Of a stretch of 64,000 nt of DNA, positions 1 through 11,790 are shown in pieces. The position numbers were made by a program, and so were the translations under genes. Under the pieces are notes generated by a model, which saw only the letters and a list, made by a program, of their open reading frames with translations, was not told the origin of the DNA and ran no database searches. This DNA is from Plectrocnemia conspersa (Eukaryota > Arthropoda > Insecta > Trichoptera > Polycentropodidae), in assembly GCA_009617715.1 (NCBI GenBank), contig VTFK01000097.1, positions 558,001 through 622,000 on the forward strand, given 5' to 3'. Every line of letters begins with the position of its first letter. Position 1 is the first letter of the stretch.

Positions 1-185
1 TTAGGCGGTAAAAATTGTGTAACCATAAAACCGTCGTTCGTTTTAAATTTTATTCGGATGAGAAGGATAATTATATAATAACAATACTGCTTTCTGTTGT
101 AACCCTTTACTTTTCAAAAAAAAATCTAATTTCAGGAATCCATTTGATTTTGAACATTCTCCATTTTCGTTATAAAAATCAATTT

Positions 186-318
186 TTAGTTCCATCCCCT
201 TACCTTACACACAGTTTGTTTTATGTCAAAACAGACGCATTTTAATTTAAAATATATTTTTTAAATTGAATTTATTTCAAGCACGGATAATCCGCACCTG
301 GATAATCGAGTTTCGTCT
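186..318 (-). mobile_element. Terminal part of a pogo/Tigger-like DNA transposon (T1)
   Basis: Read on the minus strand, this begins with a terminal repeat holding CGATTATCCAGG and GGATTATCCGTG, followed by AT-rich sequence with GTCTGTTTT and GTAAGGTAAGGG. The same order of motifs occurs in the left end of the element at 15251-15839, so the two belong to one family. GATTATCC-type termini are typical of Tigger/pogo elements. The outermost CAGT is degraded near 312-318. The rest of the element, if present, would lie in 1-185 and beyond the window edge, but I cannot recognise transposase there. Confidence 0.6.
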
Positions 319-1095
319 GTTAAAAATATTGTTGTATAGTGTTAGGAAAAATAGCTTAGATCGTCCTTAGAATTCATTGTAATTAATCGGTCTTAATTAA
401 CTGGAGTTAATATGTATGATGCGACGTCTTGAATATGTGTTTAAAATAAAAACAAGCTGTTCCTTTTTACGACATATAGACATTTTGCCACGAATATAGT
501 TGGGTTTTGGGTCTATCAAAACTTACTGCTTTAACTATTATACATATTAAATTGTTCAATGGTAGAGTTAAAGAAAATTGCCGATACACTTCTAACAAAT
601 AGTCATTGATTCTAAATTTAGGGACAAGTCAACGCGTCAAGTCAAAAAAGTGATCCAACAGTAGTAATATTACATTATTTTCTACATCGTTATGTATTTA
701 CTTTTAAAACTCTTGCTCCATTACTGAAATTAGTCAGTATACTTCATACGGTGCCTTATCAAAATATTTATTTAAGAAGTTGAAGCCGAATATGAATATT
801 TGTTGTATTACACAGAAGTGCACAGGCTCACGAGTGGTTAATGTAAAACTTTTAAAGAAATGCACTTTTAGTGGAGGGCTTAAAAATGCAAACTAACCCT
901 TAAGTTCGGATCCAAATCATGGAAGGCGTGGATTTACTTGAAGATAATTTTCAATGAAAGTTTAAGAACCAATGAAATATAGTGTATCAATCTAAAACTC
1001 GCGTCACGTACGCCAGTCAAAAAGCACATCAATCGCACGCAAACACTCGGTTCGATCCGCCGTCATTGAATATGGTCGTTAACAGTGTGTAGTAA
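319..1095. other. AT-rich non-coding stretch
   Basis: No open frame, repeat pair or RNA-gene signature was seen. GC content rises from about 1000 onward, next to the possible exon. Confidence 0.5.
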
Positions 1096-1100
1096 TTTAC

Positions 1101-1211
1101 CTTGACTCTGTTAGCGGTAGGCGTCTCTGACCGGTCATCGGGCTTCATAGAACTCAAATTAGATGCAATGTTCGAGCACACCGTCGGCATGATAAGCCGC
1201 TCTCTGTCCAT
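1101..1211 (-). CDS. Possible minus-strand coding exon with splice donor
   Basis: The minus strand is open from about 1253 to a match to a splice donor, AAG|GTAAAT, with the last exon base at 1101. The first ATG is at 1211 (MDRERLIMPTVCSN...), and a second in-frame ATG is at 1190. The peptide is serine-rich, ends ...TPTANRVK at the donor, and matches no family I know. The roughly 260-bp block around it is clearly richer in GC than its surroundings, and codon third positions are mixed rather than AT-dominated, which suits coding DNA. If real, transcription runs toward lower coordinates and the next exon lies outside the window. It could equally be a GC-rich chance frame. Confidence 0.22.
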
Positions 1212-1253
1212 ATAATACGAATGCAATCGGACGAGTGCAACGACCGGTACCAA

Positions 1254-2690
1254 GGTGCGATTACAATTAAAACCGATCGGTTAATAAATTTACTATTTGG
1301 GTTAAATTAATCTGAATCAAATTAGCATTAAAGTAATATAACCTAATTAAAAGCACATTAGCTACAGTGTCCATGTTGTTAAATATTCATCACAAATCAT
1401 CAAACTAATAATATATGTTTATAAAATAAAAATATATGATGTACCGTTATATTCGATGGCAATTTAAATAAAATACATATAAATTAATCGTTTCCTTTTC
1501 ATAACATAGTATTATGTTATTGTTTAGATGGAGCTATGATAAGAAAGCACTAACATGCCATTAATTCGATAATGTCATTAAATCCAATCTAGCGTCAAAT
1601 CGTCAGCTGCCCAAGCTGCCGGTGTCTATTAGTACAAGGAAGTCATCAAATTATTTTTAAGAATGCTCACGATAATTATGCAAGCATCGAGCATCTGCGT
1701 GTTTTGAATATAAAAGTGCGTTTCCTATAAAAAATGTTATTAACTCAACGTGAAAATAGCACGCCGAATATATTATTCCGTGTATAAAAATAGACATTTG
1801 CAATCAGCCGTTTCGATAACAGTTAAATTATAATGTTTTAAGAACTGGTTCGATTTATGTTTTCCGCTGCACGCTGCATGGTGCTATTTTTTTAAATTGT
1901 GAAATCGACGCTTTTAGGCGTTAAAAACACGTGTGCCCATTTAAAGTAATTTTATTAAATTATGAAAGTATATAATTTAATATTTTAAGGCTAATTAAAA
2001 TATTTGTATAATTACATTGAATATCAAATCCTTACTTTTTTCCACAAATATAAATAAACTTATCGATTAATATGGGAAATTATAAGAAAATCGTCAATTT
2101 GCTTTAACAAAATATTTTTTTCAACATTATTGCTTTAATTTAATGATTATGGAAAGGATTTTAAAAATATAAAAAGTGAAAGCATCATATCATCTAAGTT
2201 TTTTGTTATAGTCGATCTTAAACTTATACTTTTTTCACTGAATAAATTTAGAAAAGATTTTGGAATTTCGCTCTAAAGGTTTTGCTGCCATTGCGGCCCT
2301 CGGACTAATATTTTATAAAAAAAAAACCGCGGTTACTACAAAAAATATGCCTGTCCGATGCCAGTTATATTATTATATTTTTCTTAATGCACACACATTA
2401 TTTTCACACTATAAAAATATTTCGCGTAACCACATAAATTCACTAAACTAATGTATCAGAAACTACGATAGAATTTACCTTACTCTTTAAACGCCAGCGA
2501 CTTTTTAGTGAGTTATTTATATTCGCACGTCTGTATCTCTTTCTTTAAATAAATATAAAATACTTGTTTTACTGAATAATGAAGCTAGTACAATAATCTT
2601 TATTAATTAATAAAAAATATTTTTAATTAAAACGTAAGATAATTTTAAAAAAAAAAATTGTTTAAAAAAATAATCATCAAAGGACGCACC
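1254..2690. other. AT-rich non-coding stretch
   Basis: Stops are dense in all frames and several A or T runs occur. I saw no gene, inverted repeat pair or RNA-gene box here. Confidence 0.5.
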
Positions 2691-2784
2691 GGTGAATCGC
2701 TAGCGTTTAAGTGGTTAAGCAATAGACAAGTCTCTGACAATTGACCTAAAATACCTGAGGTCGAATCCCATATGGACCTTTTTT
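2691..2784 (+). repeat. tRNA-derived SINE-like head (or tRNA pseudogene)
   Basis: An A-box-like TAGCGTTTAAGTGG (2701-2714) continues as TTAAGCAATAGAC, closely resembling the D-arm of serine/leucine tRNAs. A B-box-like GGTCGAATCCC lies at 2759-2769. A six-T run at 2779-2784 could stop RNA polymerase III. The spacing between boxes (about 45 bases) fits a tRNA with a variable arm. The acceptor and anticodon stems do not pair, so it is not a working tRNA gene. A SINE head is the likelier reading because non-tRNA sequence follows. The 3' limit is unknown. Confidence 0.5.
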
Positions 2785-3914
2785 AATTTTTATTATATCT
2801 GGGAGATCGGAATTAGTAATTATTATATAATTATAATTCCAATCGATCATCACAAATTAGGTTCACTTGAATACATGGTATTGAAAAACTAATTCAGCCC
2901 ATAAAGAATATCTTGTATGTATTCAACAATTTTTTTTAATATAAGCACATATCGCTTTAGAGGCTGAGGAACACATTTTAATAGTTTCAAATTCTGAGCT
3001 AAATATAATTAAATTATCCCAATTTTTTTGGTATTTAAAATTTATATTAAATAAATTGTAACTCCCAACGTTTTATTTTATATTTTTATGTTTATTATAT
3101 TATATCTAATAAAAAAATAGTATAAATCATGGAAATTGTAGTGTATATTATAGTATATTTGTAAAATTGATTATCGTATTATATTTTAAATATAAAAAAT
3201 GTTTCAATCATCAAAAATCAGTTTTGTTGTCACGAATAATGTGAGTTACTTACTATAAAGATTGCTAAATGATAAAACGTAAATACTATCAAAGTATACG
3301 AGACCAGTCGTAGAAAAGCGAAATCTCGTTGTGAAGTGTTATAAATGCATTTTTGTAAAATAAATAAATGCATAACTGCTCATTTATTTTACTAATGTTT
3401 TCAAAACAAGAACATTAAAATATTATTTGTAAAATATATATGATATTTGTAAAATTGAAAACATATTTTTAATTTTATTTTAATACCAAAAACAAAAAAA
3501 TTAAAACAAAACTAAAAGTTACCTAGCCTTTCTAATTGATGCGAAAATAGTGCATTTTACAGTTCTGAAAGACTGCCTTTAATTTTACATCGTTATGTAT
3601 GAACCTTTCACAAACGAACAGACATTTGACAAACGATTTTGTTTTGCAATAAAACGTGAATTCGCCACAGAAGCAATTAAATCGCAAAGCGATTTGCACA
3701 CCTCATTTAATTTATAACGCATCAACGTGCAAAAAATTTAACGAGCCATTTTGTTACATGCAAATAATTTATTACATTGAATCCAATACTACGTACGTAG
3801 AATATTATAAAGCTTTGATGAATGCAATTAATTTAAGTATATGGCAAAATGGTGGTTTTCCGATTCAATGTTCACCATACTAGGAAAAATAAAAATAATC
3901 ATATAACCTGAATT
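2785..3914. other. AT-rich non-coding stretch
   Basis: Mostly A/T with short runs. The first few hundred bases could be SINE body, but nothing identifies it. No coding signal was seen. Confidence 0.5.
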
Positions 3915-4140
3915 GACAGCCGAAGCAGAATAGCTGTGAGGCCCACCTATGCAAAATGGCATGTCCCCCCTATTCTACATTAATTATCTGCCCTGTCCAG
4001 ACCCAACCGGGGTGTGGTCTTGATAAAAACGAAATTTAATTGCACACCCTTCTGCTTTGGCGGTCCATCCCATAAGGGTTGCACCGGCCAATGGCAGGCT
4101 TTTGTTCTCGCCCTTTGCCATGGTTACTGTGGTACCAAAA
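3915..4140. repeat. GC-rich block with imperfect inverted arms
   Basis: The arms GACAGCCGAAGCAGAA (3915-3930) and TTCTGCTTTGGCGGTC (4050-4065) are inverted copies matching at 14 of 16 positions. The sequence between and just after them is unusually GC-rich for this window, and a second, weaker inverted pair built on ATGGCA/TGCCAT lies at about 4089-4122. It may be a fragment of a SINE, LINE or MITE. The superfamily is not recognisable and no target duplication was found. Confidence 0.4.
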
Positions 4141-4554
4141 TTCAGAGCCACGCCACTCTGTGTACATAACGTAAAATGAAAAAAGGTATATACATACTAT
4201 CATCAGGAAAATTGGGGTGGCATTTTAATGCGCAATATGCAAAAATAAGACGAGAAATTAAAATAAACCCGAATATGTATGTGTAAAAGATAATATAAAC
4301 ATCGCTCGCATTCTTCACCTGGCAGCGTTTCAAAACATCGGTGTAAAATTGCTGCATTACGACTGAGTTTTTTTATGTATCGAGGACAAAGAAGTAACCA
4401 TTTATTTTTGTTCAATTATTTGTAGAATTAAAAGCAGAAAGACAGAAAAAAATAAGTTCAAAAATAGCATAAAATAAAAATCGATTGTTTTTTTTGTCAT
4501 TAAATTGTTGGCATCAAATTGTCCCCACTAAAAGAAACTTAACCTTTTAAAGAC
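4141..4554. other. AT-rich non-coding stretch
   Basis: Two short overlapping minus-strand open frames lie here. Neither resembles a known family and both fit chance. Confidence 0.45.
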
Positions 4555-4705
4555 GAGCGTGACAATATGGTTACAATAAACATCATAAGTATAATAGCTT
4601 TTATTGGACTTTTACGAATATTTTTTTATAACAAATACTTGAAAAATACTTTCTTTTGTAGAGTCAATTTATTCTTAAAAAGTTTGTGTGACCATACGGT
4701 CACCC
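4555..4705. mobile_element. Small MITE-like inverted-repeat element
   Basis: The left arm GAGCGTGACAATATGGTTAC (from 4555) and the reverse complement of the right arm GTGACCATACGGTCACCCT (4687-4705) align over about 24 bases with few changes, enclosing about 100 bases of AT-rich DNA. The right arm itself contains the palindrome GTGACCATACGGTCAC. The size and structure fit a MITE. The superfamily and target duplication are unresolved. Confidence 0.45.
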
Positions 4706-5663
4706 TAGTTTCTATTTGTTTTTAAAAAAATCGTATGGTGGTTTAACTTTGATTTTCAATGGAAATTTTGGTTTAAACGTAGATTTTGTTCTATATTTAT
4801 TATAGAACAGCGAAAATGATTTTTAAAAACGTACTTTGTTTACCTTACGACTTTTTGGACAATAATGAATCGATCATAAATATTATGGCATGCATTGTTG
4901 TAAGCAGTTCATTCGTAGCAAACAAATTAGATTTAACTATAGAGCAGTGTCTCAATACATATGGCTACTTAGTAGATTTTGAAGTCAAAAACTCAGGGAG
5001 AGTAACTGCTTATGAAAAATTGAATTAATTCATGTAAATTGTTAACGGTAAAAGTAAAACAATAAAATAAGTATTTTAAGAGCTCTTTGGAATCAAGGTA
5101 GATCTTATTTTAGTGTAAGAATGATATTTAGATAAATACTTTTAGAGTAAAATGAAAATATGACGATTCTTTATTTATTCTTTAGGATGCGCTAGAAATA
5201 TTTAAATATTTTCTTATATCGATATTTTCAACGGATCTACGTTTTATGATCATAGCCGAAAAAAGTGTATTCAAATGACAACCAAAACTGTCTAAAAAAA
5301 ATCACAGCATGCAATAAACAATTACATCACTATCACATAAAAGCGCAATTTTAAATTTACGTGGCGTAAATCACAAATATTAAAATAAAAAACACTCAAA
5401 AATTAGATGTTATCCGCGAACCGTCTTATCTCACAGACATTTCACGCACGTGGCTGCTTACTTACTTTACTTACTGCATTACATAAAAGCCGTAATAGTA
5501 ATTGTTGCGGCCTCGGCGGCTATTGTAGGTCTTTGAACCATAATTTATTTATAGTTTGTTGTTGTGGCGGCTCAGGTAGGCGGCCCGCTCACCTGGCCGC
5601 TGTTACGTAACTAGATTCATTCACGTCGACCCGATTCACTGCACACTGCGATCCACGAACGCG
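4706..5663. other. Non-coding stretch with an unrecognised 80-codon frame
   Basis: A plus-strand frame at 4786-5028 reads through ...YDFLDNNESIINIMACIV... and ends ...GRVTAYEKLN. It is less AT-driven in composition than most frames here but matches nothing I know. It could be a decayed transposon or gene fragment. Near 5568-5602 a GC-rich segment can fold into an imperfect hairpin (CGGCTCAGGT against ACCTGGCCG). Nothing else stands out. Confidence 0.3.
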
Positions 5664-6200
5664 TTTACGTTAAATCGGTGCCGGGCATGCGCACGATCAC
5701 GTATTTTTGAATCATAACGTGAAGATAAGCAGCCTTTACTCGTGGCTGCCACGAGAGATACAAGAAGATGTTTTGAAAGATAAAGATGTCGTTAGGAAGG
5801 TTTAGCGACTTTGTATTGGTTTACGTAAATCATAAGATGCGGATATTAAATCATTATGAAAGTAAAGTAAAACCTAATGTGTCTAAAGAACCTATTTATT
5901 AGAACACTTATTTAAATTTCAGTGGACGCGAACGCATTTGGTTAAAATTTTGGATCATTTGCCAATGAATAGCTCTTTCCACGCACATTTCCATAAACAA
6001 GAGCAACTTAACGATGATCTTCAGAATCAGTTTCCCCTTTCTCGTAAAAATAACCCTTTTGATATATTATGGTTTTGTGATCATCAAAAAACTACAAACA
6101 TATATTGAAAAACGGTTTTAGTTTACTGACAGTTTTCCTTTACGTTAAACATATGATTTGCGGATGTGCTTACGTTAAACTATGCGCACGATAACGTAGA
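5664..6200. repeat. Cluster of related TTTACGTTAAA / GCGCACGAT motifs
   Basis: TTTACGTTAAA followed by ATGCGCACGATCACGTA occurs at about 5665-5706, and TTACGTTAAAC followed by ATGCGCACGATAACGTA at about 6171-6200. Related TTTACG..CATA..ATGCGGAT versions occur near 5820 and 6142. The copies are in direct orientation. They may be subterminal repeats of a decayed mobile element or an old duplication. Confidence 0.35.
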
Positions 6201-6356
6201 TCAATAATGACTAAATAAAGAACCATGTCATTTGACCGTCAATTTATCATTTTGTAAATGATTCTGATTTGACAACTAAGCGTTTATCGATTATCTGGAT
6301 GTGAATAATCCATTTTGCGGATTATTTGTGTTTGAAATATTTTTTTTTAATTAATC

Positions 6357-6572
6357 GTGTGTTGCGGAAATGCACCTGGATCTCATAAAAATAAACTTTT
6401 GGTGATTGTAAAAAATAATTCATTTAAAATAAAAAACCTTCCTGTTGATTATCATAGCCAAAAAGGAGCATATATAAATAAATATTTCTTCAAAGATTGG
6501 TTCAAAACCAAGGAAGTTCATGAAGTGAAAGATTTTTTAAAAAGTAAAAAGTTGTTACATAAAGCATTATAA
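6357..6572 (+). pseudogene. Tigger/jerky-type DDE transposase fragment (catalytic core)
   Basis: The frame reads CCGNAPGSHKNKLLVIVKNN, then LPVDYHSQKGAY, KYFFKDWF and VKDFLKSKKLLHKAL before a stop. This order is the hallmark of DDE_1 transposases of the Tigger/pogo/jerky group (family pattern: CANA-GSHK-LLVIGK, LPV-Y-SQK-AW, IF-DWF, V-FL, just before LLLDNAP). The stop comes exactly where the second catalytic aspartate block (DNAP) should start, and the first aspartate block is missing upstream. There is no ATG at the 5' edge. It is a dead remnant. Confidence 0.75.
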
Positions 6573-6608
6573 TGATCATTTTTCGTGCAAATCAATTTCT
6601 AGGAAAAA

Positions 6609-6725
6609 ATGACGGCATTGGATGCTATACATAAAATAACACAATCTCGGTCAAAAGTAAAGCCAGTAACACTAAAAAATACTTTAAAAATGAGTGGTTT
6701 GATCGCGATTCAAATAATAATATAA
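6609..6725 (+). pseudogene. Tigger transposase C-terminal fragment
   Basis: The 38-residue frame MTALDAIHKITQSRSKVKPV followed by TLKNTLKMSGL resembles the C-terminal Tigger motif in which a helix precedes VKPSTLKNAW-KL. It lies 36 bases after the core fragment ends, so the DNAP block and everything up to this motif has been deleted. It is on the same strand as the core piece and inside the same element. Confidence 0.5.
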
Positions 6726-7690
6726 ATAATTTTACAAACATACTAATTATATCATGATTATAATTTGTTATTAGTTACAATTTCATAAAAATAATAATAT
6801 GAAATTAAACGTTGGTGGTTATAATTTAAGGAAAAAACTTAAAAAAAATACAATTTAAACGTTAGAAAAATAAAAATAATCAATTAAGTGATAATTTGAG
6901 TATATTTCACCGAAGTTCTGGAACCAATAATATTTTGTCTTTAACCTCTAAAGCAATATCTGCTTTTGTATTTTGTGCTTATATTTAAATTTAAAATTGT
7001 TTATATCGTTGTAACACATTACACGAGTTTAGTGTGTTAGTGTGGTTTTACGAAATATTTTTTTATAACATTTTTTGATATGAAAATGACAGTGAGTATT
7101 TAAAGGCTAATATGCATTTTTTTAAAGATAAGTATAAAAAGGTGTATTATATATTATTTGTATAGCTTTATTTTGAATGACTAGCAATTTAGACAAATTA
7201 GTGTTACTGGTTTTACTCTAAATGTTTATAAATTAAAATTTTATTGTTTATAGTTAATGCGCTTTTTCTATCAAATATAAGTGCAACAATGGCGGCAAGT
7301 CCTTTAAAGCGAAGTTCCAAAATAAGTTTCTTAAATTTAAGCTTGTTCAGGTGTAAGCTTAGGTATTTAACGCTTGTTTTTCATTCAATGCTTGAAAGAT
7401 ATCGTTTCTATTGTCACAGAAGAGAAAGGGAGTTATAGTGAAAATATAAGTGAATAACATCTTAATAATTACATTATTAGCAATACGGCACTAATCTCTT
7501 TTGAGAGACTTGGCTTGACTACATCAACTAAAGGGGAATCTAATACAACGATATAATATCTCTTGTGCTAATAGGTATGTGAAAATTATTGAAAGATTTT
7601 CAAAAGCATAAAGAATATCACAGATTTTAATAATAAATAAAAATAATGTATTTTAAATATATTTTAAAACCAAATATTTCATAATGTATT

Positions 7691-10435
7691 TAATAAATAT
7701 AAATATAAATTTCAACGCTTCTTAATGAAATTAGTATAATGTGCAATAAATCTTAATAATGAATAAATAATTAAGTAAGATATTATGTACTATTGAACTC
7801 TTGCGACAGAAATTTCCTTAACGTTATTATTGTCTACATGTCTACAAGATAAGTTAATTAAATTTAATCACGTCTCATTTAATGTTGTAAATGCAATGAG
7901 TTTTAACAGAGTTTGATTAAAATACTATGTCATTTTAAATTTAAATAGTCTATGAAAAAGTTAAAGATTTTTATGTATTATAAATGAAGCATTCATAATA
8001 CATATTTAGCATAAATGCATAATATAATGAATTTATGATGCAATACTTTTAGAACGTTTTTTTATTCGTCGTTCTTGTAACAGTCTCAGCCTTGACTCAA
8101 CTACTGCAAGTTTCAACCTTGACTGACTATTGTTCAACACCGTGACCATTTGCATTGCCAAAATTAGACACCACTAAATCTCAAACAATTCTGACACAAC
8201 ATCCTTGTTGTTGCCGAACAGGTTTTGCGTTCATTGCATTTTTTACAGATATTTCAACTATAAATTAATTTATGTGTTTAATATATACATATCTAGCCTC
8301 GATTTCACGTGCGTGTAATGTATATACATTACTAGTACGAAAAGTACATAAATATTAAACTTTTATATCAACACATATATTGTAAGATCAAAGCATAACC
8401 GACGAGTGCTATAAATGAATCGTCGCATACGTATATGGTATATAATCAAGATTTCTTAAATGATGCGTCAATAAGTGGTTTATATAACCATATGTTGAAA
8501 AATGTAAGTGTAATTAATATATATCGTGAAATCATTCTTGAAAGATTAAGATATGTACTTCTCGATATATAGCGAAATGTTATGATCATAACTAGTTTAG
8601 AAATACGCGATACGCAAAACATTGGGACATATTTCATGATTTTTTGATGCAAAAAAACATGGTATGGCAATGAAATCGAACGCGAAAACACATTTAGGCA
8701 ATGCTATTAATTTTTAATCGTATTTTATGCTTGTTTTCTGTCACAGTGTCATGGTATAGAAAGAAAACATACGAAGCTCGCTCGCCTTGGCTTCTGATTT
8801 GACATATAAACTATTTGATTATGGTTTAAATAACAATAGGAAACGACGATTGCTATCTACCATCTGATAAAATGAAAAATACACGCATACACACCTTTAA
8901 GACCGTATGAATCATATTCTAAATTGATTTTTTGTGTAGCTTAAAAAACTTTTGACGTGCGGAAACTTTTGGCGATGATTTCGTTTAATTCACTTAACAC
9001 ATACTCGACGTGTGTACATATATATACTGATACCAAGAACGGTTTAGGAATTGCAATCGCAGAATGGAAGAACACGGATAGTTACTTAAGTGTGACACGA
9101 ATCTAGACGCGAACACTCACCAACTTTTGGAACTTCACATAAAAAGGATCAAAAGTTCGCCTTTTGCCAGTATGAGATAAAAAACACGTGATTTTTGGAA
9201 TTATCTATAGTATAGATATATAATATAATATAGATTCTATACCTATATCACACGAGAAGAAATTGAGAAAGTAATATTTGTTTATTTGCATGAAATCACT
9301 TGTCGACAGTTATCTGCATGATACGGTAAATATTTTAATGAACAGATAATTATTTTATCTATTTGAAAAACAGTAATTTTTATTTATTGAATTAGTAATA
9401 TTTGACGGCGTTACTCATTTGTGAACAGTACATATGTATTTGCACAGAAGATTGTGTCTACATTAAGTTTTATCAAAACAAACATGATAATATAATAAAT
9501 TGAATGCGATTCGACTAAATAATTACTGTTTACGTTAACAAAACTGTGTAATTAATTATTTAAAAATAAAAGTGTTAATAAATTAAAACTAGACAAGATA
9601 TTTACTAAAAACATATATGATAACCATGTATATTATATTATATGTTAATATGTAGAACTACGCCATGATTTTTTAATTCTTTAACAAAAAATATTTTAAG
9701 GTTATTTTTATGATTGATTATGATAAACAATGCTTCATAGTAAAATTATATATTATAAAACTACTTAAAGTTGATTTTGAACTCTATGGTATTTTTAAGC
9801 AGAATAGTTTGGTATAAAAATCGATTCCTAAAATAAATGATAATATTTGTTGCTTCGTATAAAAAAACAGGCTTATAACGTGTAAAATAATAATGTTGTA
9901 CTTTATAAAGTCAGAGAGTACGTTATCATATAAAGATTAACTCACTAGCTGTATAAAATAAAATATTATTAAAATACAAGATTAAAACAAAAAATATAAA
10001 ATTCATTATTTCATGCATTACACATGGATATCAAATGTTTTTTCTTATATTAATGATCATATATGCATCCAATGCACTATTTCTAGTACTAAGCAAATAA
10101 CTATGGCGCATTTATTGAAGTCATATATTTTTTATAATTAGTCCATATCTCAATATATATATATTATATTATTATACAAAAAAAAAAAAACATTTTTGTG
10201 GTTAAATATGATAATATGAAAAATTAATAATACATATTTTGCGGTCGGATATTTTTAATAAATTTTCCGTAAATATTTAATTAAGTATGTATTATATATA
10301 TTTATATATTATTATACTTATAAAAAAATATTGTATACATTTAATGTGCAATTCATACTTAAAGATCCGCCACTCAGGCAATTCCCGTGGCAATTTACGC
10401 TCCTTTTCTAACTAGACTCTAAGCAGACGTTAGCA
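7691..10435. other. Long AT-rich non-coding stretch
   Basis: No gene was seen. GTAATGTATATACATTAC at 8315-8332 is a perfect 18-base palindrome. An AT-rich imperfect palindrome lies near 9207-9250. A 12-A run occurs near 10180. Confidence 0.5.
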
Positions 10436-10469
10436 GGATGATGATGATAATAATGATAATAATAATGGC
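10436..10469 (+). repeat. GAT/AAT trinucleotide microsatellite
   Basis: ATGATGATGATAATAATGATAATAATAATGG is an interrupted trinucleotide tract of about 34 bases. Confidence 0.8.
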
Positions 10470-11790
10470 AGTAATGTTTGTCTCATGACTGTGCTCTTAT
10501 TACTTTAATTCCAGTTCCCTTTCACCAATTTATTCTTCCCCTAGAGGGCATTTTATCGTCTGCTCCCGGCAGAGAGATGTAAAAAAAATACTACACAAAA
10601 ACAAACACAAACGGTATAAAAGCTGGTAAAACAAAATGCAAACGTAGTTTATATACACATACAATATACATATATAAGTACTATCTATCGTCTCGTGATA
10701 AAAACGCCGTTTTCCTATTTACATTCGGTAAACTCTGCATAGATTGTCTGGAAGGATGTTTTATGTATAATATTTATATAAACGGTCCTTTCCGCGTATA
10801 AAAATTTGACCTTCAATATCAAAAATCACGAAGCGGTTGTTCAATTAAAAACCATTGTTATCGTACTACGGGGAGGACATAAAAAAAAGTTACAGAAACA
10901 CGGCCGTTTTTGGCACAGTATAAAGAGACAGGAATGAGCAATCAAGATAATATGTCGGAGTTTGTACAATTTTTTTCAACAGCCTTATCTCCCCCTTGTA
11001 AAATTATATTATATACACACACGGAATAATATATAAAAAGATGCGATCGTGCTGAAACTTGCTCATGACTTTATCAAAACCAATTCCACGCATATGATCT
11101 TTAGAAAGAACGTTTTTCATGATTTTATCGGCAAGATTCTTTCATAGAAATCATATTGCAAATAGATTTTATTTTGTTGGGTAAATGGTATTTTGATATA
11201 GAGTACATTTTTGAACCAAATTTATAAGGAATTAATTCATTTTTCAGTTAAACAACACATAGTTATAACCAGGACTGTACTGAAGATTATACGACGTATA
11301 TACCCTCTGCTATGTTTGTAGAAATAGATACCTTCTAGTGCAAATATATAAAAAAAAAAATACGGTTTTATTGCAATTCCTAGCTATCGTATACCCTCTG
11401 CTAATTTTACAACTACAGCTTTAAATTATATTAAAATCAATGTGCTTGTATTTTAATCAATGATATTCATCAAAAAGAAAAGAGCTTGTTAGAAAAAAAT
11501 ATATCTGTATTAAAAGCAGGAAATTTTACATATTAGTCGAGTATCTTTGTGACAAAACTGTTATACAGTGTAATTTGAATAATTAAAGTAAATATGTTTT
11601 GATTCAGTGCTATTTAAATATTATCATGCAAATTTGTAATATCAAAAATAACGACGTCCGGAAAAGCTTAAGAGGCCTAGAGTAACTAAGCATCTCAAAA
11701 ATGATTACAGGTCAATATCGTCTGGGAATTTTCAACTATACAATACATACAAGCCATTGTATTTAAATAGACCTTGTTCGGAATGGAATA
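10470..11790. other. AT-rich non-coding stretch
   Basis: The phrase ATACCCTCTGCTA occurs at 11299-11311 and, almost unchanged, at 11391-11402, suggesting a small local duplication. No coding signal was seen. Confidence 0.4.

Larger units (their letters stand above)
6279..7690 (+). mobile_element. Internally deleted pogo/Tigger element (T3)
   Basis: The left end is CGATTATCTGG (6288-6298) followed by GCGGATTATTTGTGTTTGAAATA (from 6316), matching T1 and T2. A TA dinucleotide lies just outside at 6277-6278. Inside are two transposase pieces (6357-6572 and 6609-6725). The right portion, 7505-7690, parallels the right side of T2: TTGAAAGATTTTCAAAAGC, CACAGATTTTAATAATAAAT, then TTTTAAAACCAAAT. The right terminal repeat itself is lost. 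At about 1.4 kb it is shorter than typical autonomous Tigger elements (2-3 kb), so internal material has gone. Confidence 0.7.

Noticed and set aside
1047..1058. GGTTCGATCCGC, a tRNA B-box-like word
   Set aside because: There is no A box at a usable distance upstream and no pairing stems.
7271..7330. ATGGCGGCAAGTCC frame inside T3, resembling a transposase start
   Set aside because: It lies downstream of the catalytic fragment, out of order for a Tigger transposase, and loses any similarity after about 12 codons.
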